DNA from: Citrobacter freundii ATCC 8090 = MTCC 1658 = NBRC 12681
Lineage (GTDB): Bacteria > Pseudomonadota > Gammaproteobacteria > Enterobacterales > Enterobacteriaceae
Direction of reading: 5' to 3'
NCBI RefSeq assembly: GCF_011064845.1
Contig: NZ_CP049015.1
Span: 1,674,001-1,738,000, forward strand
Length of the DNA stretch: 64,000 bases
Below the pieces are notes generated by a model. That model searched no databases. It saw only the letters and a list, made by a program, of their open reading frames with translations, and was not told the origin of the DNA. Positions 1 through 10,412 of the stretch are shown one piece after another. A program made the translations under genes and the position numbers. Each line of letters begins with the position of its first letter. Positions within the stretch are counted from its first letter, which is position 1.

Positions 1-117
1 ACAGACAAACAAAAATGAACAGGATCCCGCGCATGACTCCTCCCATGAGAAAATAAATTCAAAAGGATAAGTATAGATGTCAGGGCGGGAGAGAATTGAA
101 ATGAGAGGATTCTGGTG

Positions 118-145
118 AAAAACCTCCCTTCGGGCGAAGGGAGGC
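118..145 (-). terminator. Rho-independent terminator of glnHPQ
   Basis: Read on the minus strand, a 10-bp stem (CCTCCCTTCG paired with CGAAGGGAGG) is followed by a run of five T. It lies just past the glnQ stop codon, so it ends the glnHPQ transcript. Positions 1-117 hold no gene that I can see. Confidence 0.8.
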
Positions 146-152
146 AGAGCTA

Positions 153-875
153 TCAGGATACGTGCTGCAAGAATTCCTGTAAGCGTTGGCTGGGCGGATT
201 TTCAATCAGGGCCTGCGGATTACCGTCTTCGGCAATTCTTCCCTTATCAATGAAAATCAGGCGTGAAGCCACTTTTTCGGCAAAACCGATTTCGTGGGTC
301 ACAATCACCATGGTCATCCCTTCTTCCGCCAGATCCTGCATAACTTTCAGAACTTCGTGGCGCAGTTCTGGATCCAGCGCTGAGGTTGGCTCATCAAACA
401 GCATCATTTTCGGCTTCACCGCCAGCGCACGGGCGATAGCCACACGCTGTTGTTGACCGCCGGACAGCTCAGAAGGGTAGTGATGGGCGCGCTCGGCCAG
501 ACCCACTTTCGCCAGCAGTTCTTTCGCCAGTTTCTCGGCCTGTTCTTTATTCGCCCCGCGTACGCGCTGCGGCCCGAACATGACGTTTTCCAGCGCCGTC
601 AGATGCGGGAACAGATAGAACTGCTGAAACACCATCCCGGCTTCCTGGCGGATTAACCGTTCGTCTACCTTCGGATCGTTCACTTTCAGACCGTCGACGA
701 TCAGATCGCCAGAGGTTATCTCTTCCAGTTTGTTAATGCAGCGTAGCAGGGTAGATTTACCGGATCCTGACGGCCCGATAATCACCACTACTTCACCCTG
801 TTGAATGTTCAGGTCAATATTGTGCAGCACCTGGGTTGGACCAAAGTGCTTAGAAACGTTTTTAAATTCAATCAC
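153..875 (-). CDS. glnQ: Glutamine ABC transporter ATP-binding protein GlnQ
   Basis: GlnQ is the cytoplasmic ATPase that powers high-affinity glutamine import through GlnP with the periplasmic receptor GlnH. At 240 residues it has the full length of the E. coli protein. Visible motifs are the Walker A loop GPSGSGKST near residue 34, the ABC signature LSGGQQQR near 136, the Walker [12 protein letters not shown] near 160 and the switch histidine in VTHE. It is last in a minus-strand operon glnH-glnP-glnQ, its ATG overlaps the glnP stop by four bases (ATGA), which suggests translational coupling, and a terminator follows it. The assignment rests on near-identity to E. coli GlnQ. Confidence 0.97.
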   Translation of the reverse strand: MIEFKNVSKHFGPTQVLHNIDLNIQQGEVVVIIGPSGSGKSTLLRCINKLEEITSGDLIVDGLKVNDPKVDERLIRQEAGMVFQQFYLFPHLTALENVMFGPQRVRGANKEQAEKLAKELLAKVGLAERAHHYPSELSGGQQQRVAIARALAVKPKMMLFDEPTSALDPELRHEVLKVMQDLAEEGMTMVIVTHEIGFAEKVASRLIFIDKGRIAEDGNPQALIENPPSQRLQEFLQHVS

Positions 876-1531
876 AGGATTTTCATCCTTCTTTCCAGAC
901 GACGCAGAATGAAGCTCAGCACCAGCGTAATGATCAGATAGAACACCGCAACGGCGCTCCAGATTTCCAGTGCGCGGAAGTTACCGGCAATGATTTCCTG
1001 GCCCTGACGGGTCAGTTCAGCGACGCCAATGACAATAAACAGCGAGGTATCTTTAATGCTGATGATCCACTGGTTTCCCAGCGGCGGCAGCATACGACGC
1101 AGCGCGAGAGGCAAAATAACGTGGCGAATAGTCTCTGTGCGTGAAAGTCCAAGGGCCAGTCCGGCTTCGCTGAATCCTTTATGGATTGAGAGCACCGCAC
1201 CGCGAGTGATTTCCGCAATATAGGCACCGGAGTTGATCATGATGGTGACAACGGCGGCGCTAAAAGGGTCAATGCGTAAATCGTTAAATGCCATTGGTAG
1301 AGCGAAGTAAATAAACATTACCTGCACAACGATTGGCGTACCGCGAATGACTTCGATAAACACCAGCGCTACGTGGTTGGCGATCCAACCGCCGAAAGTG
1401 CGCGCAAACCCTGCTGCAAGTCCGATTATCAGACCGCCAGCCAGACCGAGGACCGAGATCCACAGGGTCATTTTGGCGCCTTCAATCAAAAGCGGGATGG
1501 CGGGCCAGATGGCACTCCAGTCAAACTGCAT
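872..1531 (-). CDS. glnP: Glutamine ABC transporter permease GlnP
   Basis: GlnP is the inner-membrane permease of the GlnHPQ glutamine importer. The 219-residue protein has several hydrophobic segments and the binding-protein-dependent permease EAA-type loop, visible as [21 protein letters not shown] around residues 130-150, which docks GlnQ. It lies 137 bp downstream of glnH, separated from it by a BIME-type repeat that may lower its expression relative to the binding protein, and it overlaps glnQ by four bases. Length and sequence match the E. coli protein. Confidence 0.97.
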   Translation of the reverse strand: MQFDWSAIWPAIPLLIEGAKMTLWISVLGLAGGLIIGLAAGFARTFGGWIANHVALVFIEVIRGTPIVVQVMFIYFALPMAFNDLRIDPFSAAVVTIMINSGAYIAEITRGAVLSIHKGFSEAGLALGLSRTETIRHVILPLALRRMLPPLGNQWIISIKDTSLFIVIGVAELTRQGQEIIAGNFRALEIWSAVAVFYLIITLVLSFILRRLERRMKIL

Positions 1532-1576
1532 ATGTCGTTCCTGTTACCGTGGTGTAAATATTCAAATGCCCGTTTT

Positions 1577-1655
1577 GCCGGATGCGCTGGGCTTATCCGG
1601 CTTACAGGTCTCAAAAATCCAGGCGTAGGCCCGGTAAGCATCACGCCACCGGGCA
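1577..1655. repeat. REP/BIME element between glnH and glnP
   Basis: Two opposed palindromic units occur here, TGCCGGATGCGCTGGGCTTATCCGG-type on one side and GTAGGCCCGGTAAGC...GCCACCGGGC on the other, as in enterobacterial REP/BIME elements. Inside the glnHPQ transcript such hairpins can stabilise the upstream glnH message. This role is inferred. Confidence 0.75.
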
Positions 1656-1668
1656 ACGCTACCGGTTA

Positions 1669-2502
<834 letters not shown>

Positions 2503-2558
2503 TTAACAAGAGGGTATCTCGTTTCTCTGCACAATAAGTAGGGCAAAGCGAGTAATTT

Positions 2559-2600
2559 GCACTGTTTTGGGGCACTCATTTGGTGCGAACCAGCCACGGT
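2559..2600. promoter_or_regulatory. NtrC-like binding sites upstream of glnH
   Basis: GCACTCATTTGGTGC at 2572-2586 fits the dyad GCAC-N6/7-GGTGC typical of NtrC enhancer sites. A weaker overlapping copy (TGCACTGTTTTGGGGCA) precedes it and a half-site GGTGCA follows. They lie about 80-120 bp upstream of the sigma-54 promoter, the usual enhancer distance. Assignment is by motif only. Confidence 0.6.
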
Positions 2601-2730
2601 GCAAACGGTATGACTATTTAGCGTAAAAATTGTTGATAAAACAATCTTTCGTTAACGATTGTGTGAGGTGATTATTACAAATAATTTACTTTGGAGTGAC
2701 GAACGATCAATGTTATGCACCATAGATGTG

Positions 2731-2755
2731 CAAAACCCCCGCCGGAGCGAGGGTT
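2731..2755 (-). terminator. Rho-independent terminator of dps
   Basis: On the minus strand a GC-rich stem (CCCTCGC with GCGGGGG, imperfect) is followed by TTTTG. It lies 25-50 bp past the dps stop. Confidence 0.7.
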
Positions 2756-2780
2756 ATATAGGTAATTCTTATGTCTGCTG

Positions 2781-3586
<806 letters not shown>

Positions 3587-4474
3587 TTAATTCACGTCGA
3601 CTTGTTTTATTTGTGGCTCTTTACGAATAGTGAGCGTAGAGCCCATTGATGCGACGATAATGGCACCCAGAGCGAGTGTCTGGATAAGCGTCAGCGTTTC
3701 ACCGAGGAAGATCATTCCGGAAACCGCTGCCAGGGCAGGTTCCATACTCATCAATGTACCGAAAGTACGCGTCGGCAGGCGCGTCAATGCAATCATCTCC
3801 AGTGAATAGGGAAGTGCAGTAGAGAGGACTGCAATGGCCAGGCCTAACGGCAGAATGGACCAATGCCACAGGGCATCACCAGCCTGGATCGCGCCGATTG
3901 GCACAAATACCAGTGCTGCAATTAATGACCCTACTGCGACGGTTGCCGGACCGTGTTCCGCCCCGGCTCGCTGCCCGGTAAGAATATAGATGGCCCAGCA
4001 GGCACCAGCCCCCAGCGCTAGCGCAGCACCGGTTAAATCGACGTGAGAAACGTCCTGACCTAATGGCAGCAGGAACCACAGTCCGAGTACAGCCAGTGCA
4101 ACCCAAATGAAATCCACCGGGCGCCGGGATGAAAACAGCGCTACCGCCAGCGGGCCGGTAAATTCCAGCGCCACGGCAATTCCCAGTGGCACGGTCTGGA
4201 TTGACAGATAGAAGAGATAGTTCATCCCGCCCAGAGACAGGCCATAAAACAGAAGGGGCAGGCGCTGTTCTTTGGCGAATCGCAAACGCCAGGGTTTAAA
4301 GAAGGCGATAAGGATGAGGGTGCCCAACGCAAGGCGCAACGCGGTAACGCCCGGCGCGCCGACGAGCGGGAACAGCGATTTCGCCAGAGATGCTCCGCTT
4401 TGAATGGAGGACATAGCAATTAGCAAAACCAAAATAGGCAACCAGACTGGCGCTTTACGTGACGACCCCGGCAT
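3587..4474 (-). CDS. rhtA: Threonine/homoserine exporter RhtA
   Basis: RhtA is an inner-membrane exporter of threonine and homoserine in the EamA (DMT) family, made of two five-helix repeats. I start at 4474 (MPGSSRK), which gives 295 residues as in E. coli; a start five codons earlier is possible but has no counterpart. The sequence is hydrophobic throughout, with the EamA signature GAGACWAIYIL near residue 155 and the second repeat MSMEPALAAVSGMIFLGE near 240. It is transcribed alone towards dps. Confidence 0.95.
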   Translation of the reverse strand: MPGSSRKAPVWLPILVLLIAMSSIQSGASLAKSLFPLVGAPGVTALRLALGTLILIAFFKPWRLRFAKEQRLPLLFYGLSLGGMNYLFYLSIQTVPLGIAVALEFTGPLAVALFSSRRPVDFIWVALAVLGLWFLLPLGQDVSHVDLTGAALALGAGACWAIYILTGQRAGAEHGPATVAVGSLIAALVFVPIGAIQAGDALWHWSILPLGLAIAVLSTALPYSLEMIALTRLPTRTFGTLMSMEPALAAVSGMIFLGETLTLIQTLALGAIIVASMGSTLTIRKEPQIKQVDVN

Positions 4475-4827
4475 CCTTTCTCCTGTCAAATTATGTCAAT
4501 AGAAGTAAAACAGCGAGTGTAATGGAAATACACACATGCGGTTGAGTATTCGTTGAAAAAAAAATTGCTCAGTTCCGTACAATGGCATGAAACTGATGGA
4601 TTAATAATCTGCGTGATTAGGAATAATCTGGATGAATGTGCCATATTGTGCGCGCAATAATGGCATTTTACTTTAGAAAAGTGATGTTAATTGAAAGAGA
4701 TAGCGGATTCCTGAAATGTTCTGTTACATGAAAGACCCCGTTAGACATCGCTAATCGCAAAGAGTTTCCCATCAATTTTTGGTATATTTAAAACTTAAGA
4801 TTTACTTGAAGCACATTTGAGGTGGTT
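4475..4827. other. rhtA-ompX divergent intergenic region
   Basis: This 353-bp AT-rich stretch lies between the divergent rhtA and ompX genes and holds no gene that I can see. It must carry the promoters of both and the ompX 5' leader, which in E. coli is the target of small RNAs such as CyaR and MicA. Confidence 0.5.
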
Positions 4828-5343
4828 ATGAAAAAAATTGCATGTCTTTCAGCACTGGCCGCTGTTCTGGCTTTCTCCGCAGGTACTGCTGTAGCTGCTA
4901 CTTCTACCGTTACCGGTGGTTACGCTCAGAGCGATGCTCAGGGCGCAGCGAACAAAATGAACGGTTTCAACCTGAAGTATCGCTACGAGCAGGACAACAA
5001 CCCGCTGGGTGTTATCGGTTCCTTCACTTACACTGAAAAAGATCGTACCGATGCTTCTGGCGACTACAACAAAACTCAGTACTACGGCATCACTGCTGGT
5101 CCGGCTTACCGTCTGAACGACTGGGCAAGCATCTACGGTGTAGTGGGTGTTGGTTACGGTAAATTCCAGAACGCAGCATCCCCGGCTGACAACCACACCA
5201 CCAGCGACTACGGTTTCTCTTACGGTGCTGGTCTGCAGTTCAACCCGATCGAAAACGTTGCTCTGGACTTCTCCTACGAGCAGAGCCGTATTCGTAGCGT
5301 TGACGTTGGCACCTGGATCGCTGGCGTGGGTTACCGCTTCTAA
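4828..5343 (+). CDS. ompX: Outer membrane protein OmpX
   Basis: OmpX is a small eight-stranded outer-membrane beta-barrel. I choose the ATG at 4828, after the Shine-Dalgarno TTGAGGTGG, giving 171 residues as in E. coli; the GTG two codons earlier sits inside the ribosome site. The signal peptide MKKIACLSALAAVLAFSAG ends at TAVA, and the mature protein begins ATSTVTGGYAQ and ends in the barrel signal ...GVGYRF with a terminal phenylalanine. Extracellular loops differ from K-12, while strands are nearly identical, which is normal for this protein. Confidence 0.97.
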   Translation: MKKIACLSALAAVLAFSAGTAVAATSTVTGGYAQSDAQGAANKMNGFNLKYRYEQDNNPLGVIGSFTYTEKDRTDASGDYNKTQYYGITAGPAYRLNDWASIYGVVGVGYGKFQNAASPADNHTTSDYGFSYGAGLQFNPIENVALDFSYEQSRIRSVDVGTWIAGVGYRF

Positions 5344-5361
5344 TCACTTCGGTGATATGAA

Positions 5362-5390
5362 AAATCCGCCTCTCGGGGCGGATTTTTTTT
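5362..5390. terminator. Bidirectional terminator between ompX and opgE
   Basis: AAATCCGCC, a short loop, then GGCGGATTT with runs of A before and T after. It can stop ompX on the plus strand and opgE on the minus strand, which converge here. Confidence 0.85.
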
Positions 5391-5407
5391 GCCTGCAATA
5401 TGAGCTG

Positions 5408-6994
5408 TTAACGAGATTTGGTCTCGAAGATGTCGGTACCAAGGTGGTTGTAGTCCACCTTCTGCAGCTTAAAGTTGGTGATGTACACAGGCCCGGCTTT
5501 TTTCTCTGAGATAAAGCGGTAGCTGTTGGTTATTTCTTTTGCGCTAATCCCTGTCCACTGCGAGAAAAAGCTGAGGAAATCATTGGCGGATCGACGGGCC
5601 TTAATCACCCGATGCGCTTTATCATCGCTCGACAGCACCATGAAAGGTACCTGGAAATTTTGCTGGAACTGATCATCATGCGCCAGGTACTGCACCTCTT
5701 TTCCCCGTTCTTTAAACGCGAGGCCATGATCGGAGAAATAGACCATCGAGAAGCTGCTACCGCTATTACGTAACTGATCGTATAGCTGGCGCAGTAGGTC
5801 ATCCGTTTGCGTCATGGTGTACAGGTAGCAAGACGTCTCTTTTGACTGGACGAAAGTCTCGTACTTACCCTGCGTACGGTCGCAGGCCTGCGGATGTGAG
5901 CCCATTAAATGCAGTACAATAAGCTGCGGCTGAGTGCGCTCGGTTGCCAGCACCTGAGCGGTCATCTTCAACAGCGCTTCGTCACGGGTATTTTTATCCG
6001 CTTCGAAGTCACCGTTCTTGAGGAACTGAACTTCATCAGCGCGTTTTGCAATGCTGGCGATGGCCGTGTCGTATTCACCAATTTGTCCCTGATTGGAGAA
6101 CCACCATGTCTGGAAACCCGCGCGGTTGGCCAGGGTGACAAAGTTATCCTGGAACTGGGGCTTATTGTCGACCACCCGATTCAGCGTCAGGCCGAGTGAT
6201 TTTTGCGTTGAACCGCTGGCAGCAATGTAATCCGCAAAGATGTAGCCGTTAACGGAGCTGGCAAACGGGGTGTTATCCCAGTGGCCGCCAAACGCGCCTA
6301 ACGCATCGCGGCGGGCGCTTTCGCCGATCACCACGACGTAGGTGTGATACTTCGGCTTCACGGCGGTTACGGTCCAACTGTCTTTCACGCTCGACAGCTT
6401 CGCCATACGCTCTTGTTCGTCGAGCACTTCGTTGTTATTGACGATCACGTCCTTGGCAAACCGGAAAACCGGATAGCCAGTGTCTTTCAGCTTGAACACG
6501 CCGCCCCAGGCCAGGTTTTGTACCGGGGTAACAAAGAATGCGACAATGCTGAACAGCAAACAAACGCTGTCGAACTTGTTCCAGCCACGCTTTTGTTCAT
6601 CTTTTTTACGACGTACGGCGATAACGCCGAGGGCGAAAATAAACACCCCAACCAGATAACTGTACCAGGGGAAGATGGTCAGGATTTCGGTGGACTCTTC
6701 CATATTGGTTGAGTGCAGCGCCAGCAAGGTATTGAAGTTCGGTGAGCCGTAAGCCTGGCCGAACGGAAAATACATTGCCGCAATCAGCGAGCAAATGCCA
6801 ATCAGCACTTTCTGCGCGCGTGGCGCGCTGCGCCACATCAGCATTAATATACAGGTGAAAGCAACGCTATAGAGCAGGCTAAGCGGATAGCCCAGCGCAA
6901 GATTGATCAGCAGAGACTGTAAGAAATAGAGGCCAGTCCACGGACTAATCGCCCGGCTGCGAGCAATGATTGAATCTTTGAGGGTTAAATTCAT
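5408..6994 (-). CDS. opgE: Osmoregulated periplasmic glucan phosphoethanolamine transferase OpgE
   Basis: OpgE (YbiP) transfers phosphoethanolamine from phosphatidylethanolamine to osmoregulated periplasmic glucans. The 528-residue protein has an N-terminal domain of about five membrane helices (to roughly residue 170) and a periplasmic sulfatase-fold domain. The family motif GESARRDALGAFGG lies near residue 220, a threonine likely to be the nucleophile is in ASGSTQKSL, and the metal ligands appear in YFSDHGLAF. Length is within one residue of the E. coli protein. It is monocistronic and converges on ompX. Confidence 0.93.
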   Translation of the reverse strand: MNLTLKDSIIARSRAISPWTGLYFLQSLLINLALGYPLSLLYSVAFTCILMLMWRSAPRAQKVLIGICSLIAAMYFPFGQAYGSPNFNTLLALHSTNMEESTEILTIFPWYSYLVGVFIFALGVIAVRRKKDEQKRGWNKFDSVCLLFSIVAFFVTPVQNLAWGGVFKLKDTGYPVFRFAKDVIVNNNEVLDEQERMAKLSSVKDSWTVTAVKPKYHTYVVVIGESARRDALGAFGGHWDNTPFASSVNGYIFADYIAASGSTQKSLGLTLNRVVDNKPQFQDNFVTLANRAGFQTWWFSNQGQIGEYDTAIASIAKRADEVQFLKNGDFEADKNTRDEALLKMTAQVLATERTQPQLIVLHLMGSHPQACDRTQGKYETFVQSKETSCYLYTMTQTDDLLRQLYDQLRNSGSSFSMVYFSDHGLAFKERGKEVQYLAHDDQFQQNFQVPFMVLSSDDKAHRVIKARRSANDFLSFFSQWTGISAKEITNSYRFISEKKAGPVYITNFKLQKVDYNHLGTDIFETKSR

Positions 6995-7241
6995 ATGCCA
7001 CTGTTACAAAAACGCCATGTGCTTACCCTGGCGCTAAGGGTCATTGCCTGCCTGAGAGAGCGAGAAGAGGGATAGGGTCCGCATCCGCGAGCCGCAATAT
7101 ATGCAGGGCTGCGAAAAGATAGAGTGTGCGCAAGAGAAGGTCAACTACTACAAAGAAATTGTTTTGCGAGGGACGTGGCAAAACTGACAAAAAGAAGGGT
7201 TATTGGGACGAAAACCACCACCGTACCCGGATGACGGCAGG

Positions 7242-7270
7242 AAAAAGAAGCGGCGTACCGCAACGCCGCA
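7242..7270 (-). terminator. Terminator of mntS
   Basis: On the minus strand GCGGCG-TTGCGGTA-CGCCGC is followed by TTCTTTTTC. The stem begins directly at the mntS stop codon. Confidence 0.7.
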
Positions 7271-7399
7271 TTAATTTTCTGAAGGTTTATCCTTCTCAGG
7301 TTTGCTGTTAATCATGTCACACAGCATAGAGATCAGCATCAACCGTACTTTAAAGGGAGAGTGGCTAAACACGCGTATACACCTCTTAAATTCATTCAT
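7271..7399 (-). CDS. mntS: Small manganese-related protein MntS
   Basis: This 42-residue protein starts MNEFKRCIRVFSHSPFKVR and ends NSKPEKDKPSEN. It matches E. coli MntS (the rybA locus) in length, start and most residues. MntS raises the intracellular manganese pool, is thought to act by inhibiting the exporter MntP, and is repressed by Mn-bound MntR. It is transcribed divergently from mntR. An MntR box lies 60 bp upstream of the start, and the ribosome site AGGAGGTTTAC precedes the ATG. It is short enough to be missed by length-filtered gene callers. Confidence 0.92.
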   Translation of the reverse strand: MNEFKRCIRVFSHSPFKVRLMLISMLCDMINSKPEKDKPSEN

Positions 7400-7458
7400 G
7401 TAAACCTCCTGACTTCACGATCCCATCAGTCCTTGAGGGATGTCTTTATTATATACAG

Positions 7459-7479
7459 ATATAGCACAGGCTATATTAT
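7459..7479. promoter_or_regulatory. MntR box between mntS and mntR
   Basis: GATATAGCACAGGCTATATTA matches the MntR operator pattern AAACATAGC-N4-GCTATGTTT, with the arms ATATAGC and GCTATAT. It lies upstream of mntS, consistent with repression of mntS by Mn-MntR as in E. coli. Confidence 0.8.
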
Positions 7480-7585
7480 ATAGCTATTGCTAAAACGTTA
7501 ATTTTTTGTGCCCGCGCAACTCTGGTTTACAATGAGTGCTCTCTAATCAGATGCCGTTAACGCGTCACAGTAACGAGGAAGCAGA

Positions 7586-8059
7586 ATGAGTCGTCGCGCA
7601 GGTACGCCAACAACAAAAAAAGTGACGCAATTGGTGAATGTCGAAGAACACGTTGAAGGGTTTCGTCAGGTTCGGGAGGCGCATCGCCGTGAGCTGATTG
7701 ATGACTACGTAGAGCTGATTTCCGATCTCATTATTGAGGTAGGTGAAGCGCGCCAGGTGGATATGGCCGCACGGCTTGGGGTTTCCCAGCCGACGGTTGC
7801 TAAAATGCTTAAGCGTCTTGCTTCAGTCGGATTGATTGAAATGATCCCCTGGCGAGGCGTGTTTTTAACCGCAGAAGGTGAACGACTGGCTCAGGAAAGT
7901 CGGGAGCGTCATCAGATTGTGGAGAATTTCCTGTTGATGTTAGGTATCAGTCCGGAAATTGCCCGTCGCGACGCGGAGGGGATGGAGCATCACGTCAGTA
8001 AGGAAACGCTGGAGGCTTTTAGCCGGTTTACGCAACAGCAAGGAACAGGCTCTGAATGA
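7586..8059 (+). CDS. mntR: Manganese-responsive transcriptional regulator MntR
   Basis: MntR is a DtxR-family dimeric repressor/activator that binds Mn(II) and controls manganese uptake and efflux genes. The 157-residue protein has the winged helix-turn-helix ([21 protein letters not shown], residues about 55-75) and metal-site residues in the C-terminal helices, such as [13 protein letters not shown] and [10 protein letters not shown]. The gene overlaps ybiR by four bases (ATGA), so the two are co-translated. Confidence 0.95.
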   Translation: MSRRAGTPTTKKVTQLVNVEEHVEGFRQVREAHRRELIDDYVELISDLIIEVGEARQVDMAARLGVSQPTVAKMLKRLASVGLIEMIPWRGVFLTAEGERLAQESRERHQIVENFLLMLGISPEIARRDAEGMEHHVSKETLEAFSRFTQQQGTGSE

Positions 8060-9165
8060 GTTTTTCTTTATTACGCGCCTTACAGCGCGATCGTTTTTTC
8101 CAGCTGTTAATCATCGTTGGGGTTGTACTGAGCCTGTTCACGCCATTTACACCCCGGTCGTGGCCGGGAGCAATTGACTGGCACACAATTATCACGCTTA
8201 GTGGCCTGATGTTACTGACCAAAGGCGTGGAGCTAAGCGGTTACTTCGATGTGTTAGGGCGCAAGATGACCCGCCGTTTCAAAACAGAGCGTCAGCTGGC
8301 GATATTTATGGTGCTGGCAGCGGCGTTGTTGTCGACGTTTCTGACCAACGATGTTGCGCTGTTTATTGTTGTTCCGCTGACCATCACTCTGAAAAAATTG
8401 TGCGCTATTCCGGTGAATCGCCTGATTATCTTTGAGGCGCTGGCGGTTAACGCCGGATCGTTGCTCACGCCAATAGGCAATCCACAAAACATTCTGATGT
8501 GGGGACGCTCAGGCTTATCGTTTACCGCGTTTACCTGGCAAATGGCGCCGCTTGCGGGGGCCATGATGCTGACGCTGGTGGTGCTGTGCTGGTTTAGTTT
8601 CCCGAATAAAGCATTGCATTATCACACCGGTACGCGCGCACCTGACTGGCAACCGCGTCTGGTGTGGGGCTGTCTGGTGTTGTATATCATCTTCCTTGCA
8701 GCACTGGAGTTAAAACAAGAGCTGTGGGGTCTGGCGATTGTGGCGGCAGGGTTCATGGTGCTGGCTCGCCGCGTGATCCTCAGCGTAGACTGGACGCTGC
8801 TGTTGGTGTTTATGGCGATGTTCATTGATGTGCACTTGCTGACGCAGCTTCCGGCCCTGCAGGGGATAACCCACCAGATTGGCGCGCTTTCAGCGCCGGG
8901 ACTTTGGCTGACCGCCATTGGCCTGTCGCAGTTTATCAGTAATGTGCCCAGTACGATTTTGCTGCTGAACTACGTCCCGCCAACGCTGCTTCTGGCCTGG
9001 GCGGTCAATGTGGGCGGCTTTGGGCTGTTGCCAGGATCGCTGGCGAATCTCATTGCGTTACGGATGGCAAACGACCGCCGGATCTGGTGGCGTTTTCATT
9101 GGTATTCGGTACCGATGCTGATATGGGCGGCGCTGGTGGGTTATGGTTTGTTGCTGATGATGTAA
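8056..9165 (+). CDS. ybiR: Putative ArsB/NhaD-type membrane transporter YbiR
   Basis: YbiR is a 369-residue inner-membrane protein of the ion-transporter (ArsB/NhaD/SLC13-like) superfamily with about ten hydrophobic segments. The segment [17 protein letters not shown] near residue 95 and [18 protein letters not shown] near 133 are the two signature re-entrant regions of that superfamily. The substrate is unknown. Co-translation with mntR (four-base overlap) suggests, but does not show, a link to metal homeostasis. Length and sequence are close to E. coli YbiR. Confidence 0.9.
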   Translation: MSFSLLRALQRDRFFQLLIIVGVVLSLFTPFTPRSWPGAIDWHTIITLSGLMLLTKGVELSGYFDVLGRKMTRRFKTERQLAIFMVLAAALLSTFLTNDVALFIVVPLTITLKKLCAIPVNRLIIFEALAVNAGSLLTPIGNPQNILMWGRSGLSFTAFTWQMAPLAGAMMLTLVVLCWFSFPNKALHYHTGTRAPDWQPRLVWGCLVLYIIFLAALELKQELWGLAIVAAGFMVLARRVILSVDWTLLLVFMAMFIDVHLLTQLPALQGITHQIGALSAPGLWLTAIGLSQFISNVPSTILLLNYVPPTLLLAWAVNVGGFGLLPGSLANLIALRMANDRRIWWRFHWYSVPMLIWAALVGYGLLLMM

Positions 9166-9176
9166 TTGATGTGGTG

Positions 9177-9250
9177 TGCCGGATGGCGGCTGGCGCCTAA
9201 TCCGGCCTACAGTGTTGGTAGGCCCGATAAGCGTAGCGCCATCGGGCATG
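9177..9250. repeat. BIME between ybiR and ldtB
   Basis: Two opposed REP units, TGCCGGATGGCGGCTGGCGCC...ATCCGGCCTAC and GTAGGCCCGATAAGCG...CGCCATCGGGC, lie between the convergent ybiR and ldtB genes. They may also serve as transcription end signals. Confidence 0.8.
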
Positions 9251-9259
9251 TATAGCTGA

Positions 9260-10180
9260 TTAGTTCAGGCGAACCGGCATACCAGAACGGTTCTGTACTG
9301 CCTGCTCAACGACGGCCTGATCGACGTCAGGCTGACCGGTGATGCTGGTAATGCTCTTGGTCAGGGTAATCGGTACAATTTCCCCGCCTTCGAACTGTGC
9401 TTCAGTCGTAGACAGCGGGTTATGTACTTCGATGTAACGGCTACCGTCTGGTTCGGTAGTGGCTTTTACCGGCTCATCAATAAACTGTACACGGGTGCCG
9501 ACCGGCACATTTTCAAACAAGAATTTGATGTCGTCGTTACGCAGACGTACGCAACCGTGGCTGACACGTAAGCCGACGCCGAAGTTAGCATTGGTACCGT
9601 GGATAGCATACAGGCGACCGATATACAGCGCGTACAGTCCCATCGGGTTATCCGGACCAGCCGGAACAACGGCTGGCAGCGGCTCGCCTGCAGCGCGGTA
9701 TTCCGCATGCATTTTCGCCGTTGGCGTCCAGGTTGGGCCTGCTTTTTTACGTTCTACTTTGGTGGTCCATTTGATTGGCGTGTCTTTGCCCAACTGGCCG
9801 ATACCGATCGGCAGAACAATGACGGTGTTGGTGCCTTTCGGGTAGTAGTACAGACGCATTTCAGCGCTGTTGATAACAATACCTTCATGCACGGTATCCG
9901 GCAGGATTAACTGCTGAGGAATGTTCAGCACGGTGCCGCCTTTCGGCAGGAAGGTATCCACGCCCGGGTTGGCTTCCAGCATGTTAGACAGACCCATCTG
10001 ATACTCTGCCGCAAAATACTCCAGCGGTTGGGTGTTGCCTTCAGGAATAGTAATGACCTGGTTTTGGCCAATCAAACGGCTACCATCGGTCGGCAGCGGG
10101 TACGTGACGGCTGAAGCGGTATTACAAAAACCAACTATTGCGAGTGCCGCCGCGAAAAGCGTTGTTAATTTCATATTCAT
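9260..10180 (-). CDS. ldtB: L,D-transpeptidase LdtB
   Basis: LdtB (YbiS) is a periplasmic L,D-transpeptidase that attaches Braun lipoprotein to meso-diaminopimelate of peptidoglycan. Starting at 10180 (MNMKLTTLF) gives 306 residues as in E. coli; the upstream extension to 10249 would bury the signal peptide. The signal peptide ends near residue 24 ([10 protein letters not shown]), a LysM-like segment covers about 40-95, and the YkuD domain has the catalytic motif SHGCVRLRN with Cys210 and the histidine of [10 protein letters not shown]. It is monocistronic. Confidence 0.95.
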   Translation of the reverse strand: MNMKLTTLFAAALAIVGFCNTASAVTYPLPTDGSRLIGQNQVITIPEGNTQPLEYFAAEYQMGLSNMLEANPGVDTFLPKGGTVLNIPQQLILPDTVHEGIVINSAEMRLYYYPKGTNTVIVLPIGIGQLGKDTPIKWTTKVERKKAGPTWTPTAKMHAEYRAAGEPLPAVVPAGPDNPMGLYALYIGRLYAIHGTNANFGVGLRVSHGCVRLRNDDIKFLFENVPVGTRVQFIDEPVKATTEPDGSRYIEVHNPLSTTEAQFEGGEIVPITLTKSITSITGQPDVDQAVVEQAVQNRSGMPVRLN

Positions 10181-10412
10181 ATTCATGTATGCGAGATTCA
10201 GTGCCAGGCAGGCTAGTGGGTTGAGATTTATGTAGTGTTGGGCACGCATTATATGTGCAATCTGAGCAACAAGGAATTCGGATGTGTACTAAATCACATT
10301 TTTTTCCTTTTGGTTTCACTTTATCCCTTCCGCATGAAGACGCGATCTTCTTGCAGACTTATGGCATAATAAGCGGTTTGTCACATATTTCTTTCTCTTT
10401 CAGGATACGCCA

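Noticed and set aside
7126..7311. 61-codon plus-strand frame between opgE and mntR
   Set aside because: It is antisense to the end of mntS and its terminator, has a low-complexity basic N-terminus and matches nothing known.
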